Shown: positions 28,612 to 46,792, counted from the first letter of the stretch. The stretch is 64,000 nucleotides of DNA from an uncultured Campylobacter sp. (GCA_934728065.1 CAKVDW010000008.1:14039-78038); one strand, 5' to 3'. Notes: generated by a model from the sequence alone, not told the origin. Numbers and translations are program-made.

Positions 28612-28794
28612 ATGAAAAATTTAATAACTTATTTTAAGCTGTCAAAAGCAGAACTTGGCAAGGTTATCTTTCCCATAAAAGAACAGGTAAGAAATGCCTA
28701 CATTACTGTTTTTATTGTGGTAACTGTGGTTTCTTTGTTCTTGGCTTTGGTTGATTGGATTATGGGTTCGAGTATATCGTTGATTGTGAGATGA
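28612..28794 (+). CDS. secE: Protein translocase subunit SecE
   Basis: Sixty residues with an amphipathic start (LSKAELGKVIFPIKEQVRNA) and a single C-terminal membrane helix (ITVFIVVTVVSLFLALVDWI), the minimal single-span SecE form. It clamps SecY in the inner membrane. Followed by nusG with overlapping or adjacent start. Confidence 0.95.
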   Translation: MKNLITYFKLSKAELGKVIFPIKEQVRNAYITVFIVVTVVSLFLALVDWIMGSSISLIVR

Positions 28795-28796
28795 AA

Positions 28797-29330
28797 ATGG
28801 ATAAATTTAAATGGTATGCCATTCAAACCTATGCAGGAAGTGAAATGGCTGTTAAAAGAGCGATTGAAAACTTGATTAAAGACAATGGCGTAAGTGAGCA
28901 ACTCAAAGAGCTTATTGTGCCAACTGAGGATGTGATTGAGTTTAAAAATGGCAAGGAAAAGATAAGTCAAAGATGTCTTTATTCGGGTTATGTTTTTGCT
29001 AATCTTGATTTAAATATAGAGCTTTGGCATAAAATTCAATCTTTGCCAAAAGTAGGTCGTTTTATAGGTGAGAGCAAAAAGCCTACGCCTTTGAGCGAAA
29101 AGGATATTAATTTGATTTTGGAAAAAGTTCAAAACAAAGCTGCTCCAAAACCAAAAATTTCTTTTGAAGAAGGCGAAAGCGTTCGTATAGTTGATGGTCC
29201 TTTTGCAAATTTTACAGCCATAGTCGAAGAATACGATATGGTTCGCGGTTTGCTTAAGCTTAATGTTTCCATTTTTGGGCGTTCAACGCCTGTTGAAATT
29301 TTGTATTCTCAAGTTGAGAAAATAGTTTAA
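28797..29330 (+). CDS. nusG: Transcription termination/antitermination factor NusG
   Basis: Binds RNA polymerase and couples it to Rho or the ribosome. NGN domain (KWYAIQTYAGSEMAVKRAIE; SGYVFANLDLN) and C-terminal KOW domain (EEGESVRIVDGPFANFTAIVEE) are clear. Two ATGs are possible: 28791, overlapping the secE stop (ATGA), or 28797. The latter is chosen because the GTGAG element is better spaced and the 177-residue length fits the family. Confidence 0.95.
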   Translation: MDKFKWYAIQTYAGSEMAVKRAIENLIKDNGVSEQLKELIVPTEDVIEFKNGKEKISQRCLYSGYVFANLDLNIELWHKIQSLPKVGRFIGESKKPTPLSEKDINLILEKVQNKAAPKPKISFEEGESVRIVDGPFANFTAIVEEYDMVRGLLKLNVSIFGRSTPVEILYSQVEKIV

Positions 29331-29351
29331 ATTAAATAAGGAGATAATAAT

Positions 29352-29777
29352 ATGGCAAAAAAAGTTGTCGGAGAAATAAAATTACACATTGCAGCAACAA
29401 AAGCAAATCCAAGTCCTCCTGTGGGACCAGCTTTGGGACAACAAGGCGTCAATATAATGGAGTTTTGCAAGGCTTTTAACGAAAAAACCAAAGATATGGC
29501 AGGCTTTAATATACCTGTGGTGATTACCGTTTATGCGGACAAGAGTTTTACTTTCATCACAAAGCAGCCGCCTGCAACGGATTTAATCAAAAAAGCCGCA
29601 GGCATACAAAAAGGCACGGACAATCCGCTCAAAAACAAGGTTGGCAAGCTTACTAAAAAACAGGTTTTGGAGATTGTGGAGAAAAAAATTGCTGATTTAA
29701 ACACCAAAGACAAAGAACAAGCGGCGAAAATCATCGCTGGTTCAGCTCGTTCTATGGGCGTAGAAATCGTGGATTAA
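29352..29777 (+). CDS. rplK: 50S ribosomal protein L11
   Basis: 141 residues, beginning [20 protein letters not shown] with the L11 signature ([19 protein letters not shown]) and the C-terminal rRNA-binding domain ending [17 protein letters not shown] precedes the ATG. Confidence 0.98.
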   Translation: MAKKVVGEIKLHIAATKANPSPPVGPALGQQGVNIMEFCKAFNEKTKDMAGFNIPVVITVYADKSFTFITKQPPATDLIKKAAGIQKGTDNPLKNKVGKLTKKQVLEIVEKKIADLNTKDKEQAAKIIAGSARSMGVEIVD

Positions 29778-29788
29778 AAGGAAATTAA

Positions 29789-30490
29789 ATGTCAAAAATA
29801 ACAAAAAGATTTAAAGAGCTTTCTCAAAAAGTTGATAGCACTAAAAACTATGCTCTTGTTGAGGCTATTGATACGGTAAAAACTTTAGCTTCAGCGAAAT
29901 TTGATGAAACCGTTGAAATCGCCTTAAAGCTCAATGTCGACCCTCGCCACGCCGACCAAATGGTGCGTGGTTCTGTGGTGCTACCCGCTGGCACAGGCAA
30001 AAAGGTGCGCGTGGCTGTTATTGCCAAAGATGCCCAAGCTGATGCGGCAAAAAGCGCAGGGGCGGACATAGTAGGCAGTGATGATTTGGTTGAAGAAATT
30101 CAAAAGGGCAATATGAACTTTGATGTCTTAATCGCCACGCCAAATTTAATGGGGCTTGTGGGTAAAGTAGGGCGGATTTTAGGACCCAAAGGACTTATGC
30201 CAAACCCTAAAACAGGCACAGTTACTATGGATGTGGCACAAGCTGTAAATAACGCTAAAAGCGGACAGGTAAATTTCCGCGTGGATAAGCAGGGCAACAT
30301 ACACGCAGGGCTTGGCAAGGCGAGCTTTTCAAAAGAACAGCTTAGCGAAAATATAAGCACTTTCGTTAAAGCCATAAATAAACATAAACCAGCTACGGCA
30401 AAAGGGCGTTACATTAAAAACGCAGCCTTGTCTTTGACAATGAGTCCATCTGTTAGTCTTGAAACTCAAGAGCTTATGGATATGAAGTAA
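29789..30490 (+). CDS. rplA: 50S ribosomal protein L1
   Basis: 233 residues with [16 protein letters not shown] start, the L1 signature segment ([20 protein letters not shown]) and the C-terminal domain. Starts 12 bases after rplK. In many bacteria free L1 represses its own operon mRNA; no specific site was identified here. Confidence 0.98.
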   Translation: MSKITKRFKELSQKVDSTKNYALVEAIDTVKTLASAKFDETVEIALKLNVDPRHADQMVRGSVVLPAGTGKKVRVAVIAKDAQADAAKSAGADIVGSDDLVEEIQKGNMNFDVLIATPNLMGLVGKVGRILGPKGLMPNPKTGTVTMDVAQAVNNAKSGQVNFRVDKQGNIHAGLGKASFSKEQLSENISTFVKAINKHKPATAKGRYIKNAALSLTMSPSVSLETQELMDMK

Positions 30491-30567
30491 ATTTTACTTG
30501 CCAAATTTCGCCAAAGAATTTTAAAATTTAGCGGAATTTGGCAAAAATTTAAAAAGGTTTAATTTGT

Positions 30568-30611
30568 TAAGATAAAAGCGAGTAAATCTTGGTTTTTTCG
30601 CTTTTATCTTA
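30568..30611 (+). promoter_or_regulatory. Stem-loop in the rplJL leader (candidate L10 regulatory leader)
   Basis: A perfect 14-bp inverted repeat, TAAGATAAAAGCGA (30568-30581) with TCGCTTTTATCTTA (30598-30611), sits in the 212-base leader before rplJ. More paired sequence follows (TAAATTTAGCCAAATTTAGA, 30645 on). The L10-(L12)4 complex classically binds a structured leader upstream of rplJ. This placement fits that role, but a read-through terminator cannot be excluded. Confidence 0.55.
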
Positions 30612-30702
30612 GATTAGAGATAGTGTGAGGCGAAAGCTTAATCGTCTAAATTTAGCCAAATTTAGACTCTCCGCTTGAAATCGCTAGTCGGAAAGGAGAA
30701 GT

Positions 30703-31182
30703 ATGACTAGAAACGAAAAGGTTCAAATCGTTGGCGAGCTTGAAAAGGGTTTTAAAGAAAGTGAAGCCATATTGGTTTGTAACTATAAAGGGCTAAGCAC
30801 CAAAAAGCTCGAAGAGCTTAGGGAAAACGCAAGGCAAAACGATGTTAAAGTGCAAATCATCAAAAATACTTTAGCCTCTATTGCTCTTAAGAATGCTGGT
30901 AAGAATGGGCTTGAACTCAAGGATACAAATATTTATCTTTGGGGAGCTGACCAGCTTAATGTCTCAAAGGTTGCATCTAAATTTGAAGATGACAACGAGC
31001 TTTTTAATATAAAATCAGCCTTCATTGATGGCGAAGTTGCTGATGTGGCTAAGGTCAAAGCCTTAGCTAAAATGCCATCGCGTAATGAGTTGCTTGCAAT
31101 GTTGTTGCAAGTTTGGAATGCCCCATTGCAAAATTTTGTCATTGGGCTTAATGCTTTAAAAGCAAAAAAAGAATCAGAATAA
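30703..31182 (+). CDS. rplJ: 50S ribosomal protein L10
   Basis: 159 residues starting [20 protein letters not shown], with the family segments [17 protein letters not shown] and VQIIKNTLA. It anchors L7/L12 in the stalk. GAAAGGAGA lies just before the ATG. The long leader carries a stem-loop at 30568-30611. Confidence 0.98.
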   Translation: MTRNEKVQIVGELEKGFKESEAILVCNYKGLSTKKLEELRENARQNDVKVQIIKNTLASIALKNAGKNGLELKDTNIYLWGADQLNVSKVASKFEDDNELFNIKSAFIDGEVADVAKVKALAKMPSRNELLAMLLQVWNAPLQNFVIGLNALKAKKESE

Positions 31183-31200
31183 AACACAAAAGGATTGATT

Positions 31201-31581
31201 ATGGCAGTTTCTAAAGAAGATGTTTTAGAATACATTTCAAAATTAAGTGTCCTCGAGCTTTCAGAGCTTGTGAAAGAATTTGAGGAAAAATTCGGTGTAT
31301 CAGCTGCACCTGTGGTAGTAGCTGGTGCTGGTGGTGGCGGAGGTGGCGGTGCGGCTGCTGCTGAGGAAAAGACTGATTTCAACATTGTTTTGGTTGAAAG
31401 TGGCGCAAAGAAAATCGAAGTTATTAAGGTTGTCCGTGCTATAACAGGTCTTGGGCTTAAAGAGGCAAAAGATGCTGTTGAACAAACTCCGTCTGTGCTT
31501 AAAGAAGGTGTTGCTAAAGCTGATGCTGAAGCAGCTAAAAAGCAACTTGAAGAAGCTGGAGCTAAGTGCGAGTTGAAATAA
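31201..31581 (+). CDS. rplL: 50S ribosomal protein L7/L12
   Basis: 126 residues: N-terminal dimerisation helix ([20 protein letters not shown]), an Ala/Gly hinge with [15 protein letters not shown] and the C-terminal factor-binding domain ([20 protein letters not shown]). The ATG at 31201, after AAGGA, is preferred over an in-frame TTG two codons upstream. Confidence 0.98.
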   Translation: MAVSKEDVLEYISKLSVLELSELVKEFEEKFGVSAAPVVVAGAGGGGGGGAAAAEEKTDFNIVLVESGAKKIEVIKVVRAITGLGLKEAKDAVEQTPSVLKEGVAKADAEAAKKQLEEAGAKCELK

Positions 31582-31584
31582 GTG

Positions 31585-31642
31585 TTTAGAAGGGGTTTTA
31601 CTCCTTCTAAACTTCTAAATAGCCTTAAAGGGCTTTTCTTTT
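31585..31642 (+). terminator. Tandem hairpins between rplL and rpoB (attenuator)
   Basis: TTTAGAAGG (31585-31593) pairs with CCTTCTAAA (31603-31611). A second small hairpin, AGCC/GGCT at 31621-31634, is followed by TTTTCTTTT. This is the usual place for partial termination that sets the ratio of L7/L12 to RNA polymerase subunits. Confidence 0.6.
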
Positions 31643-31644
31643 AA

Positions 31645-40342
<8,698 letters not shown>

Positions 40343-40350
40343 TTTGCTTA

Positions 40351-40388
40351 AAATTCTTGGCAAAGATATAAAAATTTGCCAAGAATTT
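40351..40388 (+). terminator. Long hairpin after rpoC
   Basis: AAATTCTTGGCAAA (40351-40364) pairs perfectly with TTTGCCAAGAATTT (40375-40388). The sequence after it (AGCC...) is not a strong T run, but the arm itself ends in TTT. Probable end of the rpoBC operon. Confidence 0.65.
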
Positions 40389-40442
40389 AGCCTAAATTCA
40401 GCTTAAAGAAGTGTTTTTATTTTAAATATAAAAGGATAAAAA

Positions 40443-41705
40443 ATGAGTATGACTATGTCGCAGAAAATTTTAGCCGATAAATGCGGTTTGCCACGCGTTG
40501 AGCCAAATCAGCTCATAATGGCAAAGCTTGATATGGTGCTGGGTAATGATATAACCACGCCTGTGGCGATAAACGCCTTTAAAAAAGCTAAATTCAGCAA
40601 GGTTTTTGACAAGGACAAAATTTCGCTTGTGATGGACCATTTTGCGCCAAACAAGGACATAAAAGCCGCCACGCAAAGCCAGCAGTGCCGCTTTTTTGCT
40701 AACGAATACGAAATTTCACATTACTATGATGTCGGCAATATGGGCGTAGAACACGCGCTTTTGCCCGAACAAGGCATAGTTACAACGGGGGATTTAATCA
40801 TCGGCGCAGACAGCCACACCTGCACTTATGGGGCTTTGGGAGCTTTTTCCACAGGGGTTGGCTCAACTGATATGGGCGTAGCGATGGCGACAGGCAAGGC
40901 GTGGTTTAAAGTGCCTTCGGCGCTTAAATTTAACATTACAGGCAAGTTAAAGCCCTTTGTGAGCGGCAAAGATGTGATTTTGCATATCATCGGACAAATC
41001 GGCGTTGATGGGGCTTTATATAAGAGTATGGAATTTAGCGGTTCGGGGCTTAAAAATCTTACTATTGATGATAGGCTTTGCATAGCAAATATGGCGATAG
41101 AAGCAGGGGCGAAAAATGGGATTTTCGCGGTTGATGAAATCACGCTTGCTTACACAAAAGACAGGTGTAAAAGAGCGCCAAAGGTCTATGAAGCCGATGA
41201 AAACGCACAATATGAAAAAATCTTTGACATAAATTTAGACGAAATACCGCACACCGTGGCGTTTCCGCATTTGCCAGAAAATGCTCGCACAAGCGATGAG
41301 TGGGGCGAAGTGAAAATCGACCAAGTGGTGATAGGCTCTTGCACGAACGGGCGTTTTAGCGATATGAAAGCAGCAGCTGAGCTTTTAAAGGGGCGCAAAA
41401 TCGCTAAAAATTTGCGCTGCATAGTCATACCCGCCACGCAACAAATTTATTTGGATTGCATAAAGGCTGGGTATTTAAAGATTTTCATCGAAGCAGGTTG
41501 CGTGGTATCAACGCCAACTTGCGGTCCTTGTCTTGGCGGATATATGGGGATTTTAGCGGCAAATGAAAAATGCGTTTCGACAACGAACCGCAACTTTGTC
41601 GGGCGAATGGGACACACCACAAGCGAGGTTTATCTCGCATCGCCAGAAGTAGCCGCCGCAAGCGCAATAAGTGGATATTTAAGCACACCTGAGCAAGTTT
41701 TGTAA
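40443..41705 (+). CDS. leuC: 3-isopropylmalate dehydratase large subunit
   Basis: Aconitase-family enzyme of leucine synthesis, 420 residues. Cluster cysteines are in [14 protein letters not shown] and [33 protein letters not shown] is the family core. It needs the LeuD subunit, whose gene here is 1.6 kb downstream beyond two inserted genes. AAAAGGAT precedes the ATG. Confidence 0.97.
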   Translation: MSMTMSQKILADKCGLPRVEPNQLIMAKLDMVLGNDITTPVAINAFKKAKFSKVFDKDKISLVMDHFAPNKDIKAATQSQQCRFFANEYEISHYYDVGNMGVEHALLPEQGIVTTGDLIIGADSHTCTYGALGAFSTGVGSTDMGVAMATGKAWFKVPSALKFNITGKLKPFVSGKDVILHIIGQIGVDGALYKSMEFSGSGLKNLTIDDRLCIANMAIEAGAKNGIFAVDEITLAYTKDRCKRAPKVYEADENAQYEKIFDINLDEIPHTVAFPHLPENARTSDEWGEVKIDQVVIGSCTNGRFSDMKAAAELLKGRKIAKNLRCIVIPATQQIYLDCIKAGYLKIFIEAGCVVSTPTCGPCLGGYMGILAANEKCVSTTNRNFVGRMGHTTSEVYLASPEVAAASAISGYLSTPEQVL

Positions 41706-41711
41706 GGCTTA

Positions 41712-42650
41712 ATGATGAGCAAGGTTTTCAAATACACAAACGGCAACTTGATGAAAGATAATGTCAAAAATAAATTTGATGAGTATTTCACCAAGCCTGA
41801 AATCGCCCAAAACTTATTTGATAAATTTTGCAAAATCGTTGGCAAAAAAGAGGATTTAAATAAATTTATATTTATCGAGCCTAGCGTTGGTAATGGTGCA
41901 TTTTTTAGACTATTGCCGCAAAATAAAATCGGCATTGATATAAAGCCTACTGAATTTGACACGATTCAAAGCGATTTTTTAGCATACAATTTGCCAAAGT
42001 CGCCAAATCAGCCCTTTATCGTCATCGGTAATCCACCTTTTGGACATCGTGGCGTGCTGGCGTTAGAATTTATTAAACACGCCGCAAATGCTGATTTTGT
42101 CGCTTTTATCCTGCCTATGTTTTTTCAAAGTTTAGGCAAGGGTTCGATTCGCTACCGAGTGCCAGCAAATTTACATTTACTTTATGAGGAAGTGTTGCCT
42201 AAAAATAGCTTTTATACGCCAAGTGGCAAGGACGCTGATGTGCATTGTTGTTTTCAAATTTATAGCAAAAATCACAAAAGTGAAAAGCACGAATTTAGTT
42301 GGTATCAAGATAGCGGCAAAGAGCCATTTAGTGAGCTTTTAAAGGTAGTAACTGTAAGTTTGGCAAAAAATAGAGAATGTGGCAAAGAATGGATTTTTAA
42401 CAAAAAGGCAAATTTTTATTTAAGCTCGACATTTTTTAAAGAAAATGCGGTCGTGGATAGTTTTGAAAAAGTTAAATACAAAAGCGGGATAGCCATTATT
42501 TATAATGATTTATCACGCAAAAATGAGCTTGATGCGCTTTTTAAGAGTGCAGATTGGCTTTGCTATTCTACAAAGGCGACAAATGGTTGTTATCATATCG
42601 GCAAATCGCATATTTTTCAGCTTCTAACAGACAAGGGGTTTGCAAGATGA
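41712..42650 (+). CDS. DNA adenine methyltransferase-like protein inserted between leuC and leuD
   Basis: A 312-residue protein with the SAM-binding motif (FIEPSVGNGAFF, about residues 54-65), an N-terminal motif-X-like segment (DEYFTKPEIAQNLFD) and the amino-methyltransferase motif NPPF (107-110), which together indicate an N6-adenine DNA methyltransferase. It begins six bases after the leuC stop, and its stop overlaps the next gene (ATGA). With that gene, a predicted PD-(D/E)xK nuclease, it probably forms a small restriction-modification pair. Recognition sequence unknown. Some C-terminal segments (residues 200-312) match nothing I recognise. Confidence 0.8.
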   Translation: MMSKVFKYTNGNLMKDNVKNKFDEYFTKPEIAQNLFDKFCKIVGKKEDLNKFIFIEPSVGNGAFFRLLPQNKIGIDIKPTEFDTIQSDFLAYNLPKSPNQPFIVIGNPPFGHRGVLALEFIKHAANADFVAFILPMFFQSLGKGSIRYRVPANLHLLYEEVLPKNSFYTPSGKDADVHCCFQIYSKNHKSEKHEFSWYQDSGKEPFSELLKVVTVSLAKNRECGKEWIFNKKANFYLSSTFFKENAVVDSFEKVKYKSGIAIIYNDLSRKNELDALFKSADWLCYSTKATNGCYHIGKSHIFQLLTDKGFAR

Positions 42651-43189
42651 ATTTAAATGATTTGCTTGAAAAATTGATTGAGGAAAAGTATAATGAGCTT
42701 GCCAAATTCAAAGAAAATGGAATTTTTGAGAAAATTAACGAATTTGAGGGCAATGCTGTGGGGCAAATTGGCGAAAAATTTGTAAAAATAGTGTTTGCAA
42801 ATTTGGGCTTAAAGATGCAAGATTTTGGCGAAGTGATTCACGATGAGTTTGATATTTGTTTAAAAGATGGCACAAAAATCGAAATTAAAACCGCACGAAA
42901 GGGGTTGAAAAACAACTCGTTTCAATTTAGCGGCATCAATCCAAACTACAACTGCAAATTCATCATTTGCATAGGTTTGAGTGCAAAGGCGGCGTTTTTT
43001 AAAATTGTTAGTGGCGAAAAAATTTACAATCACAAAACACGCAAATTTTATCTTAATGTCGAAAATGAGCAAAAGCAAATCGTAGCGATGAATCCCCAAA
43101 ATCAAGCAAATTTTAAGCTTACTTTACAACTAAAAGATTTAGAGCCGATTGAAAATTTTGAAAGCAAATTAAGAGAAATTTTTGGGTAA
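42647..43189 (+). CDS. Putative PD-(D/E)xK restriction endonuclease partner
   Basis: A 180-residue soluble protein. A helix with Glu43 (GQIGEKFVKIVF) is followed by DEFDICLKDGTKIEIKTAR, in which Asp69, Glu79 and Lys81 give the PD-(D/E)xK pattern of many restriction enzymes. The ATG at 42647 overlaps the methyltransferase stop, so the two are translated together. The frame is open further upstream but that lies inside the methyltransferase. No close family is recognised. The nuclease call rests on the motif and the neighbour. Confidence 0.68.
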   Translation: MNLNDLLEKLIEEKYNELAKFKENGIFEKINEFEGNAVGQIGEKFVKIVFANLGLKMQDFGEVIHDEFDICLKDGTKIEIKTARKGLKNNSFQFSGINPNYNCKFIICIGLSAKAAFFKIVSGEKIYNHKTRKFYLNVENEQKQIVAMNPQNQANFKLTLQLKDLEPIENFESKLREIFG

Positions 43190-43248
43190 AATTGAACAAG
43201 TTTTTGGGATAAAATTTTGAATTTAATAAAAAATTAAAAAACAAGGTG

Positions 43249-43273
43249 AATTCAAGGTATAAGCTTGAATTTT
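43249..43273 (+). terminator. Small hairpin before leuD
   Basis: AATTCAAG (43249-43256) pairs with CTTGAATT (43264-43271) with a seven-base loop and a short TTT tail, in the 122-base gap after the endonuclease-like gene. It might end the inserted gene pair while allowing read-through to leuD. Confidence 0.4.
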
Positions 43274-43311
43274 AGGCAGATTAGACAAGTCGCAAAAAAG
43301 AAAGGACAAAA

Positions 43312-43806
43312 ATGAAAGCACAAGGTTTTTCGCACAAGTATGCGGACAATGTCGATACTGATGTCATCATACCCGCTCGCTATCTTAACACGAGCGATAC
43401 CAAAGAGCTGGCTAGTCATTGTATGGAGGACATTGACAAGGATTTCACACACAAGGTAAAAGTGGGCGACATTATGGTCGGCGGGTGGAATTTTGGCTGC
43501 GGAAGTAGCCGCGAACACGCTCCCATAGCGATTAAAGCAAGTGGCATTTCTTGTATCATCGCAAAGAGTTTTGCTCGCATTTTTTACCGCAACGCCATAA
43601 ACATAGGGCTTGCCATCATCGAAAGCGAAGAAATCGCCGACAATATCAACGCTGGCGATGAAGTAGCTATTGATTTTGACAAGGGCGAGATAAGAAATTT
43701 AAGCACGGGCAAGACTTATAAAACCCAGCCTTTTCCGCCCTTTATCCAAGAAATCATCAACGAGGGCGGTTATATCAACTATATCGCCAAAAAGGAGGGC
43801 AAATGA
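43312..43806 (+). CDS. leuD: 3-isopropylmalate dehydratase small subunit
   Basis: 164 residues with the swivel-domain motifs [18 protein letters not shown] and [15 protein letters not shown]. Partner of LeuC. GAAAGGAC precedes the ATG. Its last four bases overlap leuB (ATGA). Confidence 0.97.
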   Translation: MKAQGFSHKYADNVDTDVIIPARYLNTSDTKELASHCMEDIDKDFTHKVKVGDIMVGGWNFGCGSSREHAPIAIKASGISCIIAKSFARIFYRNAINIGLAIIESEEIADNINAGDEVAIDFDKGEIRNLSTGKTYKTQPFPPFIQEIINEGGYINYIAKKEGK

Positions 43807-44873
43807 AAGCGCAAATTGCCGTGATAAAAGGCGATGGCATAGGGGTTGAGATAATTGACGGCGCATTGAGCGTGCTTGAAAAAATAGAGCAAAAATTCAG
43901 CCACAGCTTTGAGTGCAAAGAAGTGCTGATGGGCGGTGCAGCCATTGATGCGGTGGGCGAGCCGTTGCCAAATGAGACTTTGAAAGTTTGCAAGGACAGC
44001 AACGCCGTGCTTTTTGGGGCGATAGGCGGTGCGAAATGGGACAAACAGCCGCCCAACAAACGCCCAGAAGCAGGGCTTTTGCGCCTACGAAAAGAGCTAG
44101 GGCTTTTTGCGAATTTGCGCCCAGCTACGCTTTTGCCTCAGCTTGCAAATTCTAGCCCTTTAAAGGCTGAAATTTTAGCTCAGGGCATTGATTTTGTAAT
44201 GGTTAGAGAGCTTATCGGAGGGATTTATTTTGGCGAGCATAAACGCCTTGAAATTGACGGCGAGGAAAACGCCCAAGATACCTTGCTTTACAGCGTTTCG
44301 CAAATCACGCAAATCGTCAAAGTCGCCTTTGAGCTAGCAAATTCACGCGCTAAACGCCTTGTGTGCGTGGATAAGGCAAATGTTTTGGAGTCAAGTCGTC
44401 TTTGGCGCGAAGTGGTGCAAAGCGTGGCAAAAGCTTATCCTGCCGTGAAATTTGAGTTTATGCTTGTGGATAATGCGGCTATGCAGCTTTGCAAAAACCC
44501 AGCGCAGTTTGATGTCATCGTTACTGAAAATATGTTTGGCGACATTTTGAGCGATGAGGCAAGCGTTTTGACAGGCTCTTTGGGCGTGCTGCCCTCAGCG
44601 TCTTTGAGAGATGATAAATTCGGGCTTTACGAGCCTATACACGGCTCAGCACCAGACATAGCGGGCAAGGATTTGGCAAATCCTATCGGCACTATTTTGA
44701 GCCTAGCTATGCTTTTGGAGTTGAGTTTAGGGCTTGTAAATGAGGCAAAAGCGGTGCGAAGTGCGATAAATGCGGTGCTTGATAAGGGTTATCGCACGGC
44801 TGACATTATGAGCGAGGGTTGCGAGCAAGTGGGTTGTGCGAAGATGAGCGAGCTTGTTTGTGAGCATTTATAA
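43803..44873 (+). CDS. leuB: 3-isopropylmalate dehydrogenase
   Basis: NAD-dependent oxidative decarboxylase of leucine synthesis, 356 residues. Begins with [16 protein letters not shown]; has the substrate region [15 protein letters not shown], the active-site [20 protein letters not shown] and the NAD site [18 protein letters not shown]. Order here is leuC-leuD-leuB, which differs from the leuABCD order I remember for C. jejuni. Confidence 0.97.
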   Translation: MKAQIAVIKGDGIGVEIIDGALSVLEKIEQKFSHSFECKEVLMGGAAIDAVGEPLPNETLKVCKDSNAVLFGAIGGAKWDKQPPNKRPEAGLLRLRKELGLFANLRPATLLPQLANSSPLKAEILAQGIDFVMVRELIGGIYFGEHKRLEIDGEENAQDTLLYSVSQITQIVKVAFELANSRAKRLVCVDKANVLESSRLWREVVQSVAKAYPAVKFEFMLVDNAAMQLCKNPAQFDVIVTENMFGDILSDEASVLTGSLGVLPSASLRDDKFGLYEPIHGSAPDIAGKDLANPIGTILSLAMLLELSLGLVNEAKAVRSAINAVLDKGYRTADIMSEGCEQVGCAKMSELVCEHL

Positions 44874-44943
44874 ATTTGAAAATTCGCCTTTGAGTATGTA
44901 ATGCGCGTGATTTTGATTTTAAAATGCACGCACCACAAGTGCG

Positions 44944-44965
44944 CTAACATTTCAAAAAATGTTAG
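44944..44965. terminator. Hairpin after leuB
   Basis: CTAACATTT (44944-44952) pairs perfectly with AAATGTTAG (44957-44965) with a four-base loop, in the 191-base gap between leuB and thiG. No long T tract follows. No TPP riboswitch-like CTGAGA element is visible in this gap. Confidence 0.45.
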
Positions 44966-45040
44966 AATTTACGCTCACTCATAGCAAAAACGAGCAAAAA
45001 GCGTTATTTATTCACTATTTTTGTTGTAGTTGTAAAAAAA

Positions 45041-45046
45041 TATAAT
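45041..45046 (+). promoter_or_regulatory. -10 box of thiG
   Basis: TATAAT 18 bases upstream of the ATG, after an A/T-rich run. The 5' leader would be very short, which leaves no room for a riboswitch. Confidence 0.5.
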
Positions 45047-45064
45047 AAATTTTAAAGGTAAAAA

Positions 45065-45826
45065 ATGGACTTACTCAAACTTGGTAAATATGAATTTTAT
45101 TCGCGGTTTATTTTGGGTTCGGGCAAATTCAGCCTTGATTTGATAAAAGCAGCTGTGGAGCAAGCGGGCGCGCAGATACTTACTCTTGCTTTGAGACGCG
45201 TAAATGCGGGCGGTGTGGAAAACATACTTGACTTTGTCCCTGAAAATATCACGCTTTTGCCAAACACAAGCGGCGCAAGAAACGCAGACGAAGCTTTGCG
45301 TATCGCAAGGCTTGCGCGTGAGCTTTGTCATAGTGATTTGATAAAAATCGAGGTTATAAGAGATAGCAAATACCTATTGCCTGACAACTTTGAAACGGTA
45401 AAAGCTGTGGAAATGCTCGCCAAAGAGGGCTTTACGCCGCTTCCTTATATGTATCCAGACCTTTATGCGGCGCGTTTGATGCGTGATGCGGGTGCGGCGG
45501 CGATTATGCCACTTGCTGCGCCCATAGGCAGCAACAAGGGCTTGCAAACAAGGGACTTTATCCAAATTTTGCTTGATGAGTTGGATTTGCCCATCATCGT
45601 AGATGCGGGGCTTGGCACGCCCGCACAAGCTTGCGAGGCTATGCAAATGGGCGTTAGCGCCGTGATGATAAACACGGCTATCGCAAATGCTGGCGATATA
45701 AGCTCTATGGCGCGGGCTTTTAGCTTAGCTGTGGAGGCTGGACGAACGGCATTTTTAGCAAAACTCGCCCCACAAGCTGAATTTAGCCAAGCTTCATCGC
45801 CACTAACGGGCTTTTTGAGGGATTGA
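45065..45826 (+). CDS. thiG: Thiazole synthase ThiG
   Basis: Forms the thiazole phosphate of thiamine from deoxyxylulose phosphate, iminoglycine and ThiS thiocarboxylate. 253 residues in a TIM barrel: [12 protein letters not shown] start, [28 protein letters not shown], the lysine region [17 protein letters not shown], and [12 protein letters not shown] and [18 protein letters not shown] phosphate-binding loops. In C. jejuni thiG follows thiF, as remembered; here thiS-thiF lie about 12 kb away on the other strand. Confidence 0.97.
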   Translation: MDLLKLGKYEFYSRFILGSGKFSLDLIKAAVEQAGAQILTLALRRVNAGGVENILDFVPENITLLPNTSGARNADEALRIARLARELCHSDLIKIEVIRDSKYLLPDNFETVKAVEMLAKEGFTPLPYMYPDLYAARLMRDAGAAAIMPLAAPIGSNKGLQTRDFIQILLDELDLPIIVDAGLGTPAQACEAMQMGVSAVMINTAIANAGDISSMARAFSLAVEAGRTAFLAKLAPQAEFSQASSPLTGFLRD

Positions 45827-45845
45827 AAAATTTGCAAAGAAAAGT

Positions 45846-45851
45846 TATAAT
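45846..45851 (+). promoter_or_regulatory. -10 box of the DUF1796 gene
   Basis: TATAAT 28 bases before the ATG at 45880, so the inserted gene can be transcribed on its own. Confidence 0.5.
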
Positions 45852-45879
45852 CAAGTTATGATTTTGCAAAGGAAATAAA

Positions 45880-46689
45880 ATGGCAAAGAAAAGGTATGAT
45901 TTGTTTTTTTCTGTTGGCGAGGCGTGTTCTTGCACGCAGTCTTTGAGGGATTCTAAATTGCAAGTTTTTTCTTACCCCTTTGACTGGCTCTTTGGAGCAA
46001 ATTTTGAAGGCAGAATGAAAATAGTGCTTGATGAATTTAAGCGTTTTATTGACAAGAATGATTTGGAATTTTCATTTTATACGCCAAGTATAAAGTGCAA
46101 TGCTTATCACAATACCTACAATGATATAACCTTCAATCACGATTTTTTAAAAAGTGTTGAATTTGATGTAATGTATGCGCAAGTTAGGGCAAAGTATGAA
46201 AGGCGAATAAAAAGACTTTTAAGCCAAATTCAAACCGCAAAGAGCCTTTGTATCGTCTATATAGAAACGCCTGCTCGCCCAGATAAACTTGCAAATAATG
46301 ATATACTCAAAACTCAATGGATAAAAATCAAAGAAAAATACCCTGATAAAACAATCGATTTTTTATATTTTACAAACGATAAAAACTTTAAACGCGGGGA
46401 TTTTAAAGAAGAAAATATCACAAATTCTATCACTAAAATAACGGGCAATTATAAACTCAATGATGAATGGGGGGGGGGGCTTGACTATTTAGTTATCCCA
46501 GAATTTTTTACTCAATACTTTAAAAAATACTCTTTAAATTTATCCTTTATGGATAAGTTAAAACAAAGACTGTATGGCTTAAATTTAAAGCGTAAAATCA
46601 AGCGTTTGCCCATACAAATACTTATCAATTTAGTGCCTAAAAAATCTTTAAGAAAAGAGCTAAGACAAAAATTCTTGCATAAAATTTAA
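45880..46689 (+). CDS. DUF1796-family putative papain-like cysteine peptidase, phase-variable (on)
   Basis: A 269-residue protein whose start (YDLFFSVGEACSCTQSLRDS, then FSYPFDWLFG) matches the DUF1796 family pattern, with a possible catalytic cysteine in SVGEACSC. It has no signal peptide or membrane helix and a basic C-terminus. Codons near residue 198 fall in an 11-G tract (NDEWGGGLDYL); the frame is open here, so the gene is in the on phase. It sits between thiG and thiH, where C. jejuni has the two genes adjacent, and it has its own promoter. Such proteins often accompany surface-glycan genes, but no such gene is nearby. Confidence 0.75.
   Translation: MAKKRYDLFFSVGEACSCTQSLRDSKLQVFSYPFDWLFGANFEGRMKIVLDEFKRFIDKNDLEFSFYTPSIKCNAYHNTYNDITFNHDFLKSVEFDVMYAQVRAKYERRIKRLLSQIQTAKSLCIVYIETPARPDKLANNDILKTQWIKIKEKYPDKTIDFLYFTNDKNFKRGDFKEENITNSITKITGNYKLNDEWGGGLDYLVIPEFFTQYFKKYSLNLSFMDKLKQRLYGLNLKRKIKRLPIQILINLVPKKSLRKELRQKFLHKI
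46469..46479 (+). repeat. G11 homopolymer, phase-variation tract
   Basis: Eleven consecutive Gs inside the DUF1796 gene. Gain or loss of one base would truncate the protein shortly after residue 198. Confidence 0.92.
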
Positions 46690-46792
46690 TATGCAAAATA
46701 AAGCGTTGATAGGATGCAAATATAGCTTTTGAATGCTTGAAATTTTATGAGTAATTTTAACTTAAAAAGCATTTTTAGAAAGCAAAATTCGT

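Noticed and set aside
31321..31365. GGTGGTGGCGGAGG-type run in rplL as a phase-variation tract
   Set aside because: It is the ordinary Gly/Ala hinge of L7/L12 and not a homopolymer.
41706..43311. Direct repeats at the ends of the gene pair between leuC and leuD, like those around the 58555 gene
   Set aside because: Starts of the methyltransferase and leuD share only scattered bases (AAGGTTTT); no duplication long enough to claim.
44874..45064. TPP riboswitch upstream of thiG
   Set aside because: No CTGAGA core or paired arms are visible, and the -10 box lies only 18 bases before the ATG.
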